A stretch of DNA of 64,000 nt from Paenibacillus flagellatus (GTDB lineage Bacteria; Bacillota; Bacilli; Paenibacillales; NBRC-103111): the NCBI RefSeq assembly GCF_003217775.1, contig NZ_QJVJ01000009.1, positions 186,001 through 250,000 on the forward strand, given 5' to 3'. Every line of letters begins with the position of its first letter. The first letter of the stretch is position 1. The position numbers and the translations under genes are program-made. Below are positions 51,645 to 60,228 of the stretch, in pieces. The notes below the pieces were generated by a model, which saw only the letters and a list, made by a program, of their open reading frames with translations, was not told the DNA's origin and ran no database searches.

Positions 51645-53678
51645 ATGATACATTCGACCTCAAACGCCTGGGCGACGATTCGCCAGTGGGCGGTCAAGTT
51701 CGACCGGGAGGCTGCGATCCGGACGCCGTCGAAACCGCCGGAGGGCGGGAACGGCGGCGAGACGTCGTTCGATCCGACGTTGGTGGCCATCTACGAGAAA
51801 GCCCGCATCAAGTGGGGAGCCGATGATATCGATATCCGCCTGTATACGAAGCCGAGGCCGGATAAGCCGGATAAGCCGGACAAACCGGGTGGACCGTCGC
51901 CGGTATTCGAAGCGCGCCGGCAGTACCGGGAATGGCTCCAATCGATGCCGGAAGAGCGGGACCGGCTTCTCGATGCCGTCCGGACGGCGATCGACGCTTC
52001 GCCGACCGCGATCGGCGAGGAAGGGATGAAGCGGTTCAAGAGCGAGCTGAACCAATGGATCGGCGATCAGCGGGACCGGCTTCAGGCGATGCTCGACGAC
52101 GCGCCCAAAGGAATCGCCAAGAAGCTGATCCGCCGGGCCGATCTTCGTTTGGGCGAGCTGAGGGATCAGATTTGGGAGGCGATCGACCGGACGGCTTCCG
52201 CTCATGCGAAGAAGATCGAGACGGCGAACAAGACGTATGCGGACTGGGGCCAGACGCTCGACGACTCCGGCAAGCTGTGGCTGGAGCGGGTGAATGGCGA
52301 GCTGCAGCAGGACGCCGACGGAATCGTCGACGAGGAGGAGCTTGCACGGCTGGCCGCGTCGCTGACCGAGTGGATCGCCGGCCGGAAGACGGACCTGGCG
52401 GGGAAGCTCGAGGCTGCTCCGTCCGGCGTTCGCGACGCCCTTCTCGGCCAATCGGACGGACGGCTGTCGGCGCTTCGCGAGAGCGTCTGGCAGTCGGCGC
52501 TGTCGGCCGTTCAGGCGTATACGGCCGTCGCGGCGCAATTCCGCGATAAATACGGGGATTGGGACGATCGGTTGCCGGGCCGGTCTTCGCAGCTGCTCGA
52601 TTCGATCAACCACAGCATTTTCGACGATTCCGACGTCATCAGCGACGCGGAGCGCAGCCAATTTCAGTCGCGGATGAACGGATGGATCGCGGAGCAGCGG
52701 ACGAAGCTGGAGCAGGAGCTGGCCCAGTCGCCGGCAGGCCTTCGCCGGACGCTGCTCGCGGACGCGAACGAGCGGCTGGACGACGTCCGGGCGACGATGG
52801 ACCGGTTCGTGCAGGATTCGCTTAACTTCCGGGCGGCCGGCGAGGCGAAAGCCCAGCAGTATTACGGCGGCTGGGCGGGTGGCCTGCAGCAGCGGGCGGA
52901 CGCGTACCTGCAGACGATCGTCGGCGAAATTCGCCAAGACCCGGACAAGATCAGCGACGCGGAGAAGGAGCAGTACCGGCAAAAGCTGGTCGGCTGGCTC
53001 GACGGGGTGAAAACGGGATTCGCCTCCGGGCTTGCCGGCGAGCTGAACGATTCGCTGACCGGGGTCCGGCGCAAATATACGGTGCAGGCTAACGCCGCGG
53101 TCGCCGACCGGTACGATCCGCTGTGGACGTCGATCCAGGACGCGATTCACCAATGGAACGAACGGCAAACTCCTGGGAATGGCAACGGGAACGGTAATGG
53201 CAATGGGAATGGGAACGGGAACGGGAACGGAAACGGTAATGGAAACGGCAACGGCAACGGCAACGGTCCCGGAAGGAAGCCGTTTCTCTTCAGGCCGGAA
53301 CGGGAGTACAAATTCGATTACGGCTTCGGCGATCGCCGCATGATGTTCAGCTTGAAGGCGTACGGCTCGGCCGCGTCCAAGTCGATGCTGTACGTGTCGG
53401 ACGCCGCGGGCAACAAGCGGGAAGTGACGTTCAAGTTCGGCAGCGGCGACATGGAGAAGAAGTTCGAGGAGCTGCTTCGGGCGAACAACCTGTACGGTTC
53501 CACGCTGTCGATGGATAAGTTCGAAGAGCTCGTCGACAAGCTCAAGGATAAGCTGAAGGGCGTATCGGACATCGATCTCGACCGGTTGAAGTCGATACTG
53601 TACGGCGAAGACGAATCGCATAAGATGGAGAACGCGTTCAAGCAGCTGCTCGATCTGTTCAAGGAAATGCGGCTGTAG
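51645..53678 (+). CDS. Four-repeat helical protein with (Gly-Asn)15 linker
   Basis: A 677-residue soluble protein without signal peptide. After an N-terminal part and a P-D-K repeat linker (about 72-83), four repeats of about 104 residues follow (91-195, 196-299, 300-403, 404-508). Each starts with Y-x-x-W (YREW, YADW, YGDW, YGGW), has an L-x-x-I/V-x-x-x-I/E stretch, a W-I or W-L in the middle (QWIGD, EWIAG, GWIAE, GWLDG) and ends in long helices. Then come 15 Gly-Asn pairs (511-540) and a C-terminal domain with FDYGFGDRRMMFSLKAYGS and an amphipathic helical tail. GAGGAGG precedes the ATG. I recognise no family. Repeats and flexible linker suggest a scaffold or fibre-like role. Confidence 0.75.
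   Translation: MIHSTSNAWATIRQWAVKFDREAAIRTPSKPPEGGNGGETSFDPTLVAIYEKARIKWGADDIDIRLYTKPRPDKPDKPDKPGGPSPVFEARRQYREWLQSMPEERDRLLDAVRTAIDASPTAIGEEGMKRFKSELNQWIGDQRDRLQAMLDDAPKGIAKKLIRRADLRLGELRDQIWEAIDRTASAHAKKIETANKTYADWGQTLDDSGKLWLERVNGELQQDADGIVDEEELARLAASLTEWIAGRKTDLAGKLEAAPSGVRDALLGQSDGRLSALRESVWQSALSAVQAYTAVAAQFRDKYGDWDDRLPGRSSQLLDSINHSIFDDSDVISDAERSQFQSRMNGWIAEQRTKLEQELAQSPAGLRRTLLADANERLDDVRATMDRFVQDSLNFRAAGEAKAQQYYGGWAGGLQQRADAYLQTIVGEIRQDPDKISDAEKEQYRQKLVGWLDGVKTGFASGLAGELNDSLTGVRRKYTVQANAAVADRYDPLWTSIQDAIHQWNERQTPGNGNGNGNGNGNGNGNGNGNGNGNGNGNGNGPGRKPFLFRPEREYKFDYGFGDRRMMFSLKAYGSAASKSMLYVSDAAGNKREVTFKFGSGDMEKKFEELLRANNLYGSTLSMDKFEELVDKLKDKLKGVSDIDLDRLKSILYGEDESHKMENAFKQLLDLFKEMRL
53175..53264 (+). 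repeat. 15 x 6-base GGN AAY tandem repeat
   Basis: Fifteen Gly-Asn codon pairs in a row. Third positions vary (GGG, GGC, GGT, GGA; AAT, AAC), so the array is under residue selection or old, though such arrays can change length by slippage. Confidence 0.9.
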
Positions 53679-53702
53679 CGACTCGTTTGGGACCCTTTGC
53701 AG

Positions 53703-53726
53703 GAGGACGGAGAATGTGCCGTCCTC
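53703..53726 (+). terminator. Hairpin after the four-repeat protein gene
   Basis: Stem GAGGACGG / CCGTCCTC with loop AGAATGTG, followed by a poor T tract (TTCGGCGCTTTCT). Possible terminator. Confidence 0.45.
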
Positions 53727-53836
53727 TTCGGCGCTTTCTATAGTCCATTTTCCCCGGATGTTGTGGTAAAATAGTACCAAAACAATCATGTAAACGTCCT
53801 GCATCCATTCGTCGGTGAGAAGGGGATAACCGTGTT

Positions 53837-55297
53837 ATGAAATTTCATGGATTTGTCGGACCCTTATTGGCTGTTGCGGCGCCGTTGCTGCTGTTCGAAG
53901 GGTTGCGATCGTGGTCCGGCTACGACGTCCGCATGAACAGCCCGCACGGCCACTTCTACATCGTCAGCTCCGTGGCGTTTCTGTCGACGGTTATCGCGGT
54001 GCTTGTCGGCGTCGCCGGCAGCCGGCTCCGCAATATCGAGGTGAGCTTCCTGGCCCTTGCGTTCATTTCGCTCGCCGAGATGTTCACCGTTCACGGCTTC
54101 GCCACGCCGGGACTCGTCATGCATTCGACGTCGCTGCCCGGTATCGCCGCCCAATTGAGCGTGTTGTTGGCTTCGGCATGGCTGTGGCTCTCCTCGCTCT
54201 CTTCCGATCACCCGTTCGTCGCCAAGCTCTCGCGCTGGAAGAACGGGCTCGTACCGGCTTGGACGATCGCGCTTGGCTTGTTCGCGCTTGTCGGCGTGCT
54301 ATTCCCGGACGTCGCCGACTTGGTGCCGTGGAATCGCAACCCGCTCCAATCGATCGTGACCGTCGTCGCCCTCGCGCTCAATCTGATAACCATGTATCGA
54401 TATAACCGGTCGTACCGGTATTCCCGCTTTCCGCTGCAAGTGTCGATCGTCTACAGCTCCGCCTGGCTGTTCGCCGCCCAGCTGATCATGGTGTCGGGGG
54501 AGGTCTGGATGCTCAGCTGGTGGCTGTACCACTTCCTGCTGCTCGCCTCGATGATCGTCATGCTCGTCGGCCTCGTGCTCCAGTACGCCTCCAAAAAGTC
54601 GATCGCCGACTCGATGAAGGCGCTGTTCACGCAAGATCCGATCGAGCGGATCACGAACAGCCTGTCGCCCAGCGTGAGAGCGCTTATTCTCGCCACGGAG
54701 ACGAAAGATCCGTACACCGCCGGACACAACTTCCGGGTAACGATGTACGCGCTCCGGCTGGCCGAGGAGCTGCAGCTGGCGCCGGAGCTGCTCCGGGCGT
54801 TGGCGCAAGGGGCGATCGTGCACGACGTAGGCAAAATTAACGTCCCTGACGCGATTCTGAACAAGCCCGGCAGGCTGACCGACGAGGAGCGCAAGGTGAT
54901 TGAGCAGCATCCCGTCAAAGGCTACGAGCTGTGCCGGAGCCTCGGCTTCATGAAAGAAGAGCTGGACATCATTCGTTCCCACCACGAGCGATGGAACGGA
55001 ACGGGCTACCCCGACCGTCTGCAAGGCGAACGCATTCCGCTGCTTGCCCGCATCGTGGCGGTAGCCGACGTCTATGACGCGTTGACCTCGAACCGGTCCT
55101 ACCGGCAGGCGCGGACGCACGCGGAGGCGATCGCCTTCCTGAACGACCAGAAGGGAGCGCACTTCGACCCGGCGTGCGTGGACGCTTGGACCGCTCTATG
55201 CGAGCGCGATCCGCAAGCCTACCAATATCCCGCTACGATGATTCAGGAAGGCATCTCGCTTCCGGGCCGTACGCCTCCCACCGGCGCGGCCGTTTGA
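53837..55297 (+). CDS. Membrane-bound HD-GYP phosphodiesterase
   Basis: A 486-residue protein with about eight membrane helices in residues 1-250 and an HD-GYP domain at about 285-450. Key residues are H-D in GAIVHDVGKINVPD, the ligand HHERWNGTGYPD (GYP motif) and VAVADVYDALTSNRSYR. HD-GYP enzymes hydrolyse cyclic di-GMP (some act on related dinucleotides). The membrane part is a putative sensor with no known domain name. A -10-like TAAAAT at 53766 lies upstream. The ATG lacks a close AGGAGG but has GAGAAGGGG 18 bases earlier. Confidence 0.88.
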   Translation: MKFHGFVGPLLAVAAPLLLFEGLRSWSGYDVRMNSPHGHFYIVSSVAFLSTVIAVLVGVAGSRLRNIEVSFLALAFISLAEMFTVHGFATPGLVMHSTSLPGIAAQLSVLLASAWLWLSSLSSDHPFVAKLSRWKNGLVPAWTIALGLFALVGVLFPDVADLVPWNRNPLQSIVTVVALALNLITMYRYNRSYRYSRFPLQVSIVYSSAWLFAAQLIMVSGEVWMLSWWLYHFLLLASMIVMLVGLVLQYASKKSIADSMKALFTQDPIERITNSLSPSVRALILATETKDPYTAGHNFRVTMYALRLAEELQLAPELLRALAQGAIVHDVGKINVPDAILNKPGRLTDEERKVIEQHPVKGYELCRSLGFMKEELDIIRSHHERWNGTGYPDRLQGERIPLLARIVAVADVYDALTSNRSYRQARTHAEAIAFLNDQKGAHFDPACVDAWTALCERDPQAYQYPATMIQEGISLPGRTPPTGAAV

Positions 55298-55394
55298 ACC
55301 GAACCCGCCCGGGCGCTCGATCGTCTACATCTGTAGGAGCAACGTTCGGCAGGGGATGTCGGCATGCCGGGCGACCCGAGGTGGGAGGGACATC

Positions 55395-56450
55395 ATGAGA
55401 GACAAGAGAACCGGATCGTCGCGCAACAAATGGCTGCTGTCGGCGGCCGCCGTGCTGGGCGCGCTTCTGATCGGCACGGCGAGCTATGCGGGCTTCCTGT
55501 ACCAGAAGGCCGATTCGACGCTGGAGCGAATATCCGTGGCCGGGCCGTCCTCGTCCGACGAAACGGGCGGGAAGACGGAGACGGTGCAGGCGAAGCCGAT
55601 TACGTTTCTGCTCGCGGGAGTGGATCATCGCGACGGAAGCGGCGGCTCGATGAACACCGACGTGCTGATGCTCGTCGCCTGGAATCCGCAAGCCCGCGAG
55701 GCGACGCTTCTCTCGCTGCCGCGCGATCTCGAGCTGAAGCCGAAGTCGCTTTCTTCGCAAAAAGCGAATTATTATTACGCTTACTTTTACAATAAAGACA
55801 AAGAAACGGCGATCGCGGAGACGAAGACGTTTTTCGGCGATCTGCTGCAGCTGCCGATCGATTACATGGCCGTCATCGACTTCGACGGCTTCCGGCAGTG
55901 GGTCGACCAGCTGGGCGGCTTGGAGATCGACGTCGATATGGATATGCGGTATACGGACGAAGAGGACGGGACGCGGATCGATTTGAAGAAAGGGCTGCAG
56001 AAGCTGAACGGGAAACAGACGCTCGACTTCGTACGCTACCGCAAGTCGAACGACGGCACGGCCGAATCGTCCGATCTGGAGCGGAACGCGAGGCAGCAGC
56101 AGGTGCTCGGCAAGCTGCTCGACAAGATGACATCGCTTGGCGGCATCGCGCAATGGAGCGGGCTGCTCGATACGATCGGGCGCAGCGTGCGGACCGACGT
56201 TCCGGCGGACCGTCTTCGCGAGTGGGCGCTGCAGGCGGGGAAGCTGAAGCCCGAGAAGTTCGAGCTCATTCCGCTCGAAGGCCGATGGGACAGTCCGTAC
56301 ATCGTGCCGAAGGAAGACGACCTCGCCGGCGCACTCGCGAAGCTGCGCGCGACGGTCGGCCTTACCGGCGGCGTCAACGGCCGATTGTCCGACCGAATCG
56401 GGCTCGATCGCGCCGATTCGTCCACCGTCACCGGCTCCACGTACCGGTAA
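55395..56450 (+). CDS. LytR-CpsA-Psr (LCP) family wall polymer ligase
   Basis: A 351-residue LCP protein that attaches teichoic acids or other glycopolymers to peptidoglycan. One N-terminal membrane helix (KWLLSAAAVLGALLIGTASY), then the LCP domain: FLLAGVDHRDG, NTDVLMLVAWNPQAREATLL, SLPRDLELK, and the later LNGKQTLDFVRYRKSND with the conserved Arg residues that bind pyrophosphate lipids. ATG 55395 follows GGGAGGGA. Single gene ended by a strong terminator. An SLH protein elsewhere in the window needs a wall polymer of this kind, but no link is shown. Confidence 0.9.
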   Translation: MRDKRTGSSRNKWLLSAAAVLGALLIGTASYAGFLYQKADSTLERISVAGPSSSDETGGKTETVQAKPITFLLAGVDHRDGSGGSMNTDVLMLVAWNPQAREATLLSLPRDLELKPKSLSSQKANYYYAYFYNKDKETAIAETKTFFGDLLQLPIDYMAVIDFDGFRQWVDQLGGLEIDVDMDMRYTDEEDGTRIDLKKGLQKLNGKQTLDFVRYRKSNDGTAESSDLERNARQQQVLGKLLDKMTSLGGIAQWSGLLDTIGRSVRTDVPADRLREWALQAGKLKPEKFELIPLEGRWDSPYIVPKEDDLAGALAKLRATVGLTGGVNGRLSDRIGLDRADSSTVTGSTYR

Positions 56451-56461
56451 GCCCCATACGA

Positions 56462-56496
56462 AAAGCCGAGGTCCGGAAGCCGGCCTCGGCTTTTTT
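56462..56496 (+). terminator. Intrinsic terminator of the LCP gene
   Basis: Stem AAAGCCGAGGTCCGG / CCGG-CCTCGGCTTT with loop AAG and one bulge, then TTTTTT. Confidence 0.88.
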
Positions 56497-56520
56497 CACT
56501 GCGCGCCGGCCTTCTCCCGG

Positions 56521-57417
56521 CTACCCCTCGTTCCGGTACCACGGATTCAAGTGGATCAGCACTTCGTCCACTTCTTGATGCCGGTCCATAATCGCCGTCT
56601 TGATCGTACGGGAGATGTCGTGCCCTTCCTGAATCGTCATCTCCCCCGGGATACTGACGCGCAAGTCGACGAGAATGTAGTGCCCGTGCTCCCGGGCGCG
56701 GATCCGGTCGATTCGCTTCACTTCGGGAATGCCCCGGATGAGCGTCACGTATTCGCTCAGCTTCTCGCTGCTCACGTTTTTCTCCATCAGGATGTCGATC
56801 GCTTCCTGTCCCATATGCCAAGCGAGCTTGAGCACGAGCAAGGAGACGATGATTCCCGCGGCCGGATCCCCGTAAGACAGCCAGCCGATGCCGTAGTGCT
56901 CGCCGATCCAAGCGAGTCCGATGCCCGCGACGGCCGCGGCGGAGGCGTAGACGTCCGCCAGATGGTCGTAGGCGGTCGCGAGAAGTCCCTTGCTGTTCGA
57001 TTCGCGTCCGACCCGCAGCGTGTAGACGTAAAGCGCCTGCTTCCAGACGAGAGACAGCACCGCCGCACCGAACGCGATCAAGCTCGCTTGAGCCGGCTCC
57101 TCGAAGAAGCCGAGCACCGCATGATACCCGATGTACAAGGCGGCCAACGCCAAAATGATCGAGACGATGCCGGAGCCGAGCACTTCCGCTTTCCCGTGAC
57201 CGTAGGGGTGATCGTCGTCGGCCGGCCGCTTCGAAATGCGCATCGAGCTCAAGGCCGCGGCGGTGGCGATGACGTCCCCCGCGTTATGGACGCCGTCAGC
57301 CAAAAGCACTTGGCTTCGGAATACGAGACCGACCGCGATTTTGATAATCGTAAGCATAATATTGCTGATCAAGCTTACCCAAGCCGCCAACATGGAGGCG
57401 TTGTTTTCCCGCGCCAC
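56521..57417 (-). CDS. Cation diffusion facilitator (divalent metal efflux)
   Basis: A 298-residue CDF transporter with six membrane helices and a cytoplasmic domain. Metal site marks are LLADGVHNAGDVIATAAAL (helix 2) and TAYDHLADVYASAAAV (helix 5). The C-terminal domain (from about 205) has the ferredoxin-like fold with VKRIDRIRAREHGHYILVDL. It exports Mn, Fe, Zn or Co in exchange for protons; the metal cannot be told. GTG start at 57417 with AGGGGG ten bases before. A leader with a terminator-like hairpin and a good promoter precede it. Confidence 0.9.
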   Translation of the reverse strand: MARENNASMLAAWVSLISNIMLTIIKIAVGLVFRSQVLLADGVHNAGDVIATAAALSSMRISKRPADDDHPYGHGKAEVLGSGIVSIILALAALYIGYHAVLGFFEEPAQASLIAFGAAVLSLVWKQALYVYTLRVGRESNSKGLLATAYDHLADVYASAAAVAGIGLAWIGEHYGIGWLSYGDPAAGIIVSLLVLKLAWHMGQEAIDILMEKNVSSEKLSEYVTLIRGIPEVKRIDRIRAREHGHYILVDLRVSIPGEMTIQEGHDISRTIKTAIMDRHQEVDEVLIHLNPWYRNEG

Positions 57418-57455
57418 AAATGATTACCCCCTGCAGAAGTTTTTCCTCCGGGAAA

Positions 57456-57488
57456 CAAAAATCCTTGACCGCTTCCGGCCAAGGATTT
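57456..57488 (-). terminator. Attenuator-like terminator in the leader of the metal efflux gene
   Basis: On the minus strand AAATCCTTGGCC pairs with GGTCAAGGATTT (57477-57488 and 57459-57470; one wobble) and is followed by a run of T. It lies 40 bases before the start codon and after the promoter, so it can end transcription before the gene. Confidence 0.7.
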
Positions 57489-57559
57489 CGAATGTATACG
57501 TATGAAGGACAATTCCCGAACGATTCATGTCGACCACCACGCTTTTCCAAACTCCCAGC

Positions 57560-57588
57560 ATTATACCATACTTTTCGAAGGAGTCCAA
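57560..57588 (-). promoter_or_regulatory. Sigma-A promoter of the metal efflux gene
   Basis: On the minus strand TTGGAC, 17 bases, TATAAT with TGG before it (extended -10). Near-perfect. The transcript leader to the GTG is about 140 bases. Confidence 0.8.
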
Positions 57589-57607
57589 TAACCGGCGGGC
57601 CGGTTGT

Positions 57608-57805
57608 TCAAAACGGATCGCGAAACCGGCGATGCTCCCGGCTTCTCGCCTGTTTTTTCGACGCGAATGCGATGCCTCCGACGGACACGACGATGAGCAA
57701 ACCGCTCTCGACGGACGAAATGTACCCGTCGTTCGCCCACATGAACGCCAAAAATAATAAAATCCACATGGTGACATAAATATACTCGTAGAGCAATCTT
57801 GGCAT
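57608..57805 (-). CDS. Possible small two-helix membrane protein
   Basis: A 65-residue ORF with two hydrophobic helices (YIYVTMWILLFLAFMW and VESGLLIVVSVGGIAFA) and a basic tail (ASKKQARSREHRRF). ATG 57805 has GGGG nine bases upstream; an ATG nine bases earlier is also possible. The hydrophobic pattern and basic end look like a real membrane protein, but there is no homology to support it. A perfect palindrome AACCGGCGGGCCGGTT lies just behind its stop. Confidence 0.4.
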   Translation of the reverse strand: MPRLLYEYIYVTMWILLFLAFMWANDGYISSVESGLLIVVSVGGIAFASKKQARSREHRRFRDPF

Positions 57806-58135
57806 CGTTATCATCCCCGAACTCGTTCTGCTTGATGCACGGTACCATCCATTATATGCGAGGTCGACTTCATTGTAGCATGCGCCGAAGCCGAGAGCCA
57901 AACCGCAATTCGAACGTAGAATGGGGGTGCATCCCCGAGCAATCGGGAAGAACAATGTAAGAAAACGCCGTCCGGCGCCGATGATCTTCGTATTTGCAAC
58001 GACAACCCGAGATACGGCCGCACAAGTTTCTTTGATCTTATTTGACGTTCGTTTATAATGGAGGAGAATCCATCTTTTTTTCAAACCAAAGGAGGTGTAC
58101 CTGTCCGTCTTGCGTAAAGGCGGGTAGGGGATTAT
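57806..58135. other. Intergenic region before the CorC-family gene
   Basis: Holds no convincing gene. It contains AAAGGAGGTG at 58088-58097, a small hairpin CCGTCTT / AAGGCGG (58105-58123), a five-codon TTG reading frame, and TAGGGG right before the TTG start of the next gene. AT-rich middle part may hold a promoter that I cannot place. Confidence 0.4.
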
Positions 58136-59467
58136 TTGGACAGTGACCCTGGGCCGATAATATTGAATTTGAGCATTGCGTTCATTTTGGTGCTGTTGAA
58201 CGGATTTTTCGTCGCGGCGGAGTTTGCGTTCGTCAAAGTGAGAAGCAGCCGGATCGACGCCTTGGCGTTGGAAGGCAACTTGAAAGCGAAATTCGCGAGC
58301 CGCGTGCTGGGCAACATGAATGCCTACTTGTCCGCGTGCCAGCTCGGCATTACGCTGACGTCTCTTGCGCTCGGCTGGCTCGGAGAGCCGACGATCGCGA
58401 GAATGATCGAGCCGCTGCTCAGCAAAGCCCACATGCCCGAAAGCGTCATTCATATTATTGCCTTTTTGATCGGTTTTACGATCGTGACCGCCTTTCATAT
58501 TACCGTCGGCGAACAGGTGCCGAAAACGTACGCGATCCGCAAATCCGAGGAAGTGACGCTATGGACCGCCGGTCCGCTCGTCGTCTTCCACAAGCTGATG
58601 TTTCCGCTGATCTGGTGCTTGAACTCCGCGTCCAACTGGATGCTGCGCAAGTCGGGCATCGAGCCCGAAGCCGAGCATGAAGCGGTGCATACCGAGGAGG
58701 AAATCCGGCTTCTCGTGAAGGAAAGCCACAAGAGCGGGTATATCGACAACACGGAGCTGACGCTCGTCGACAACGTATTCGAATTTACGGAAACGGTGGC
58801 GCGGGAGATCATGATTCCGCGTACGGAGCTGGCCTGCTTGTATGTGGAGAAGTCGTTCGAGGAAAACTTGGACATCGCCACGACGGAGATGCGTACGCGA
58901 TATCCGGTATGCGACCCGGACAAAGACAACATCATCGGATTCGTGCATATCAAAGACTTGCTGAAAGCCCGCAACGGGCTTGATGATATAAGAAAGATCG
59001 TAAGGCCGCTGATGAGCATCCCGGAATCAATGCCGATCAGCACGCTGCTGAAGCTGATGCAGAAGCGGCGGACGGAGGTCGCCCTGCTGATCGACGAGTA
59101 CGGCGGCACGTCCGGACTCGTGACGATGGAGGACATCTTGGAGGAGCTGGTCGGGGAAATCCACGACGAGTTCGACCAAGAGCGGCCGAGCATCGAGAAA
59201 CGGGACGACCGGACGCATTCCGTGGACGGATTGCTCCATATCGACGAGTTCAACGACTTTTTCGGACTCGAGATCGAGACGGACGATTACGACACCATCG
59301 GCGGCTGGGTATACTCGCAGGTGGAGACGCCGCCGAAGCGGCATCAGAAAGTGATCTATGAAGGCTACGAGCTTATCGTGGACGAAGTGGACCATATGCG
59401 GGTGTCCCGCATTCTCGTCCGCCAGACGGCCGCGGAGAAAAACGGCGCCTTGTCGGACGTGTCGTAA
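58136..59467 (+). CDS. CorC/HlyC-family transporter (CNNM and CBS domains)
   Basis: A 443-residue membrane protein of the TlyC/YugS/CorC group. The CNNM domain with about four helices is at 1-195 (LLNGFFVAAEFAFVKVRSSR, TVGEQVPKTYAIRKSEEVTL), two CBS domains at 205-340 (IMIPRTELACLYVEKSFEEN, LIDEYGGTSGLVTMEDILEE) and the CorC/HlyC C-terminal domain at 355-430. Such proteins take part in magnesium or cobalt efflux; haemolysin names are historical. TTG start at 58136, with TAGGGG five bases before. Single gene with a strong terminator. Confidence 0.9.
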   Translation: MDSDPGPIILNLSIAFILVLLNGFFVAAEFAFVKVRSSRIDALALEGNLKAKFASRVLGNMNAYLSACQLGITLTSLALGWLGEPTIARMIEPLLSKAHMPESVIHIIAFLIGFTIVTAFHITVGEQVPKTYAIRKSEEVTLWTAGPLVVFHKLMFPLIWCLNSASNWMLRKSGIEPEAEHEAVHTEEEIRLLVKESHKSGYIDNTELTLVDNVFEFTETVAREIMIPRTELACLYVEKSFEENLDIATTEMRTRYPVCDPDKDNIIGFVHIKDLLKARNGLDDIRKIVRPLMSIPESMPISTLLKLMQKRRTEVALLIDEYGGTSGLVTMEDILEELVGEIHDEFDQERPSIEKRDDRTHSVDGLLHIDEFNDFFGLEIETDDYDTIGGWVYSQVETPPKRHQKVIYEGYELIVDEVDHMRVSRILVRQTAAEKNGALSDVS

Positions 59468-59489
59468 ACGGAATCGAAGAGCTGAAACG

Positions 59490-59526
59490 ATGAGCGGAAG
59501 CGTTGGTGCGGCCGCTCATTTTTTTT
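59490..59526 (+). terminator. Intrinsic terminator of the CorC-family gene
   Basis: Stem ATGAGCGG / CCGCTCAT (59490-59519), then eight T. Confidence 0.85.
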
Positions 59527-59537
59527 ATCGCGTTTTC

Positions 59538-59566
59538 TTGACTGAATGATCCGGAATGGATACAAT
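59538..59566 (+). promoter_or_regulatory. Promoter and operator of the TetR gene
   Basis: TTGACT, 17 bases, TACAAT. Between the two boxes GACTGAATGATCCGGAAT (59540-59557) resembles two sites in front of the MFS gene, so the repressor likely controls its own gene. Confidence 0.7.
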
Positions 59567-59591
59567 AAAGCTCGGAAGGAGGTGCGAACGA

Positions 59592-60185
59592 ATGGGGAGA
59601 AGCAAGGAATTCGATACGACCGCCGTGCTGCATAAAGCGATGGAAATATTCGGGCACTACGGGTACGAAGGCACATCGTTGCAAAATCTGCTCGACGGAC
59701 TGGGCATCGCCCGCCAAAGCCTGTACGATACGTATGGAACGAAGCGCGATCTGTTCTTCTCCGCGGTCAAGCATTACGTCACCGGGAAAACGTCGGCGGT
59801 GCTCGCCCATCTGGAGCGGCCGGGACCGGTGAAGGAAGCGGTGGCGGGCATTTTCCGGGAGGGGGTCGCGGTCCTCAAGGACGAGCGGCGGCGCAAAGAA
59901 TGCTTCATCATGCACAGCGCCATCGATCAAGTCCCTCACGATCCGGAGATCGCGGCGTTTTTCCGCGATGATATGGCGCGGCTGGAGAAAGCGTTCCATG
60001 ACGCGCTGGTTCGCGCACGGGAGCGGGGGGAATTGGGGGGACGACGCGAGCATGCGGATCTCGTCGCGCTGGCCCGCTATTTGAACCATGCGAGGTATTC
60101 GCTGACGCAGGCGGCCAAGCTGACGACCGACCCGGAAGTATTGGATCACATCGCCGACGTGACGATTTCCGTGCTGGACCCATAA
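59592..60185 (+). CDS. TetR-family repressor
   Basis: A 197-residue regulator. The DNA-binding domain (1-55) has LHKAMEIFGHYGYEGTSLQN and LGIARQSLYDTYGTKRDLFF. The ligand domain resembles TetR_C_16 types (ECFIMHSAIDQVPHDPEIAA). It is followed by an MFS drug pump gene on the same strand and probably represses it until a small toxic compound binds. GGAAGGAGGTG precedes ATG 59592; the upstream in-frame ATG lies in the promoter. Confidence 0.9.
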   Translation: MGRSKEFDTTAVLHKAMEIFGHYGYEGTSLQNLLDGLGIARQSLYDTYGTKRDLFFSAVKHYVTGKTSAVLAHLERPGPVKEAVAGIFREGVAVLKDERRRKECFIMHSAIDQVPHDPEIAAFFRDDMARLEKAFHDALVRARERGELGGRREHADLVALARYLNHARYSLTQAAKLTTDPEVLDHIADVTISVLDP

Positions 60186-60228
60186 TGAAGCGGTCGTGCG
60201 ACGCTTCGTTCTATTTTTGTCCATTTTA

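Noticed and set aside
53175-53264. Hexamer array as a CRISPR or variable-number element
   Set aside because: The unit is in frame, encodes Gly-Asn and has no spacers; it is a coding repeat.
57608-58498. A 296-codon minus-strand frame across the CorC gene start
   Set aside because: The upstream two thirds mirror the CorC-family gene; only the last 65 codons look like a possible small membrane protein, listed separately with low confidence.
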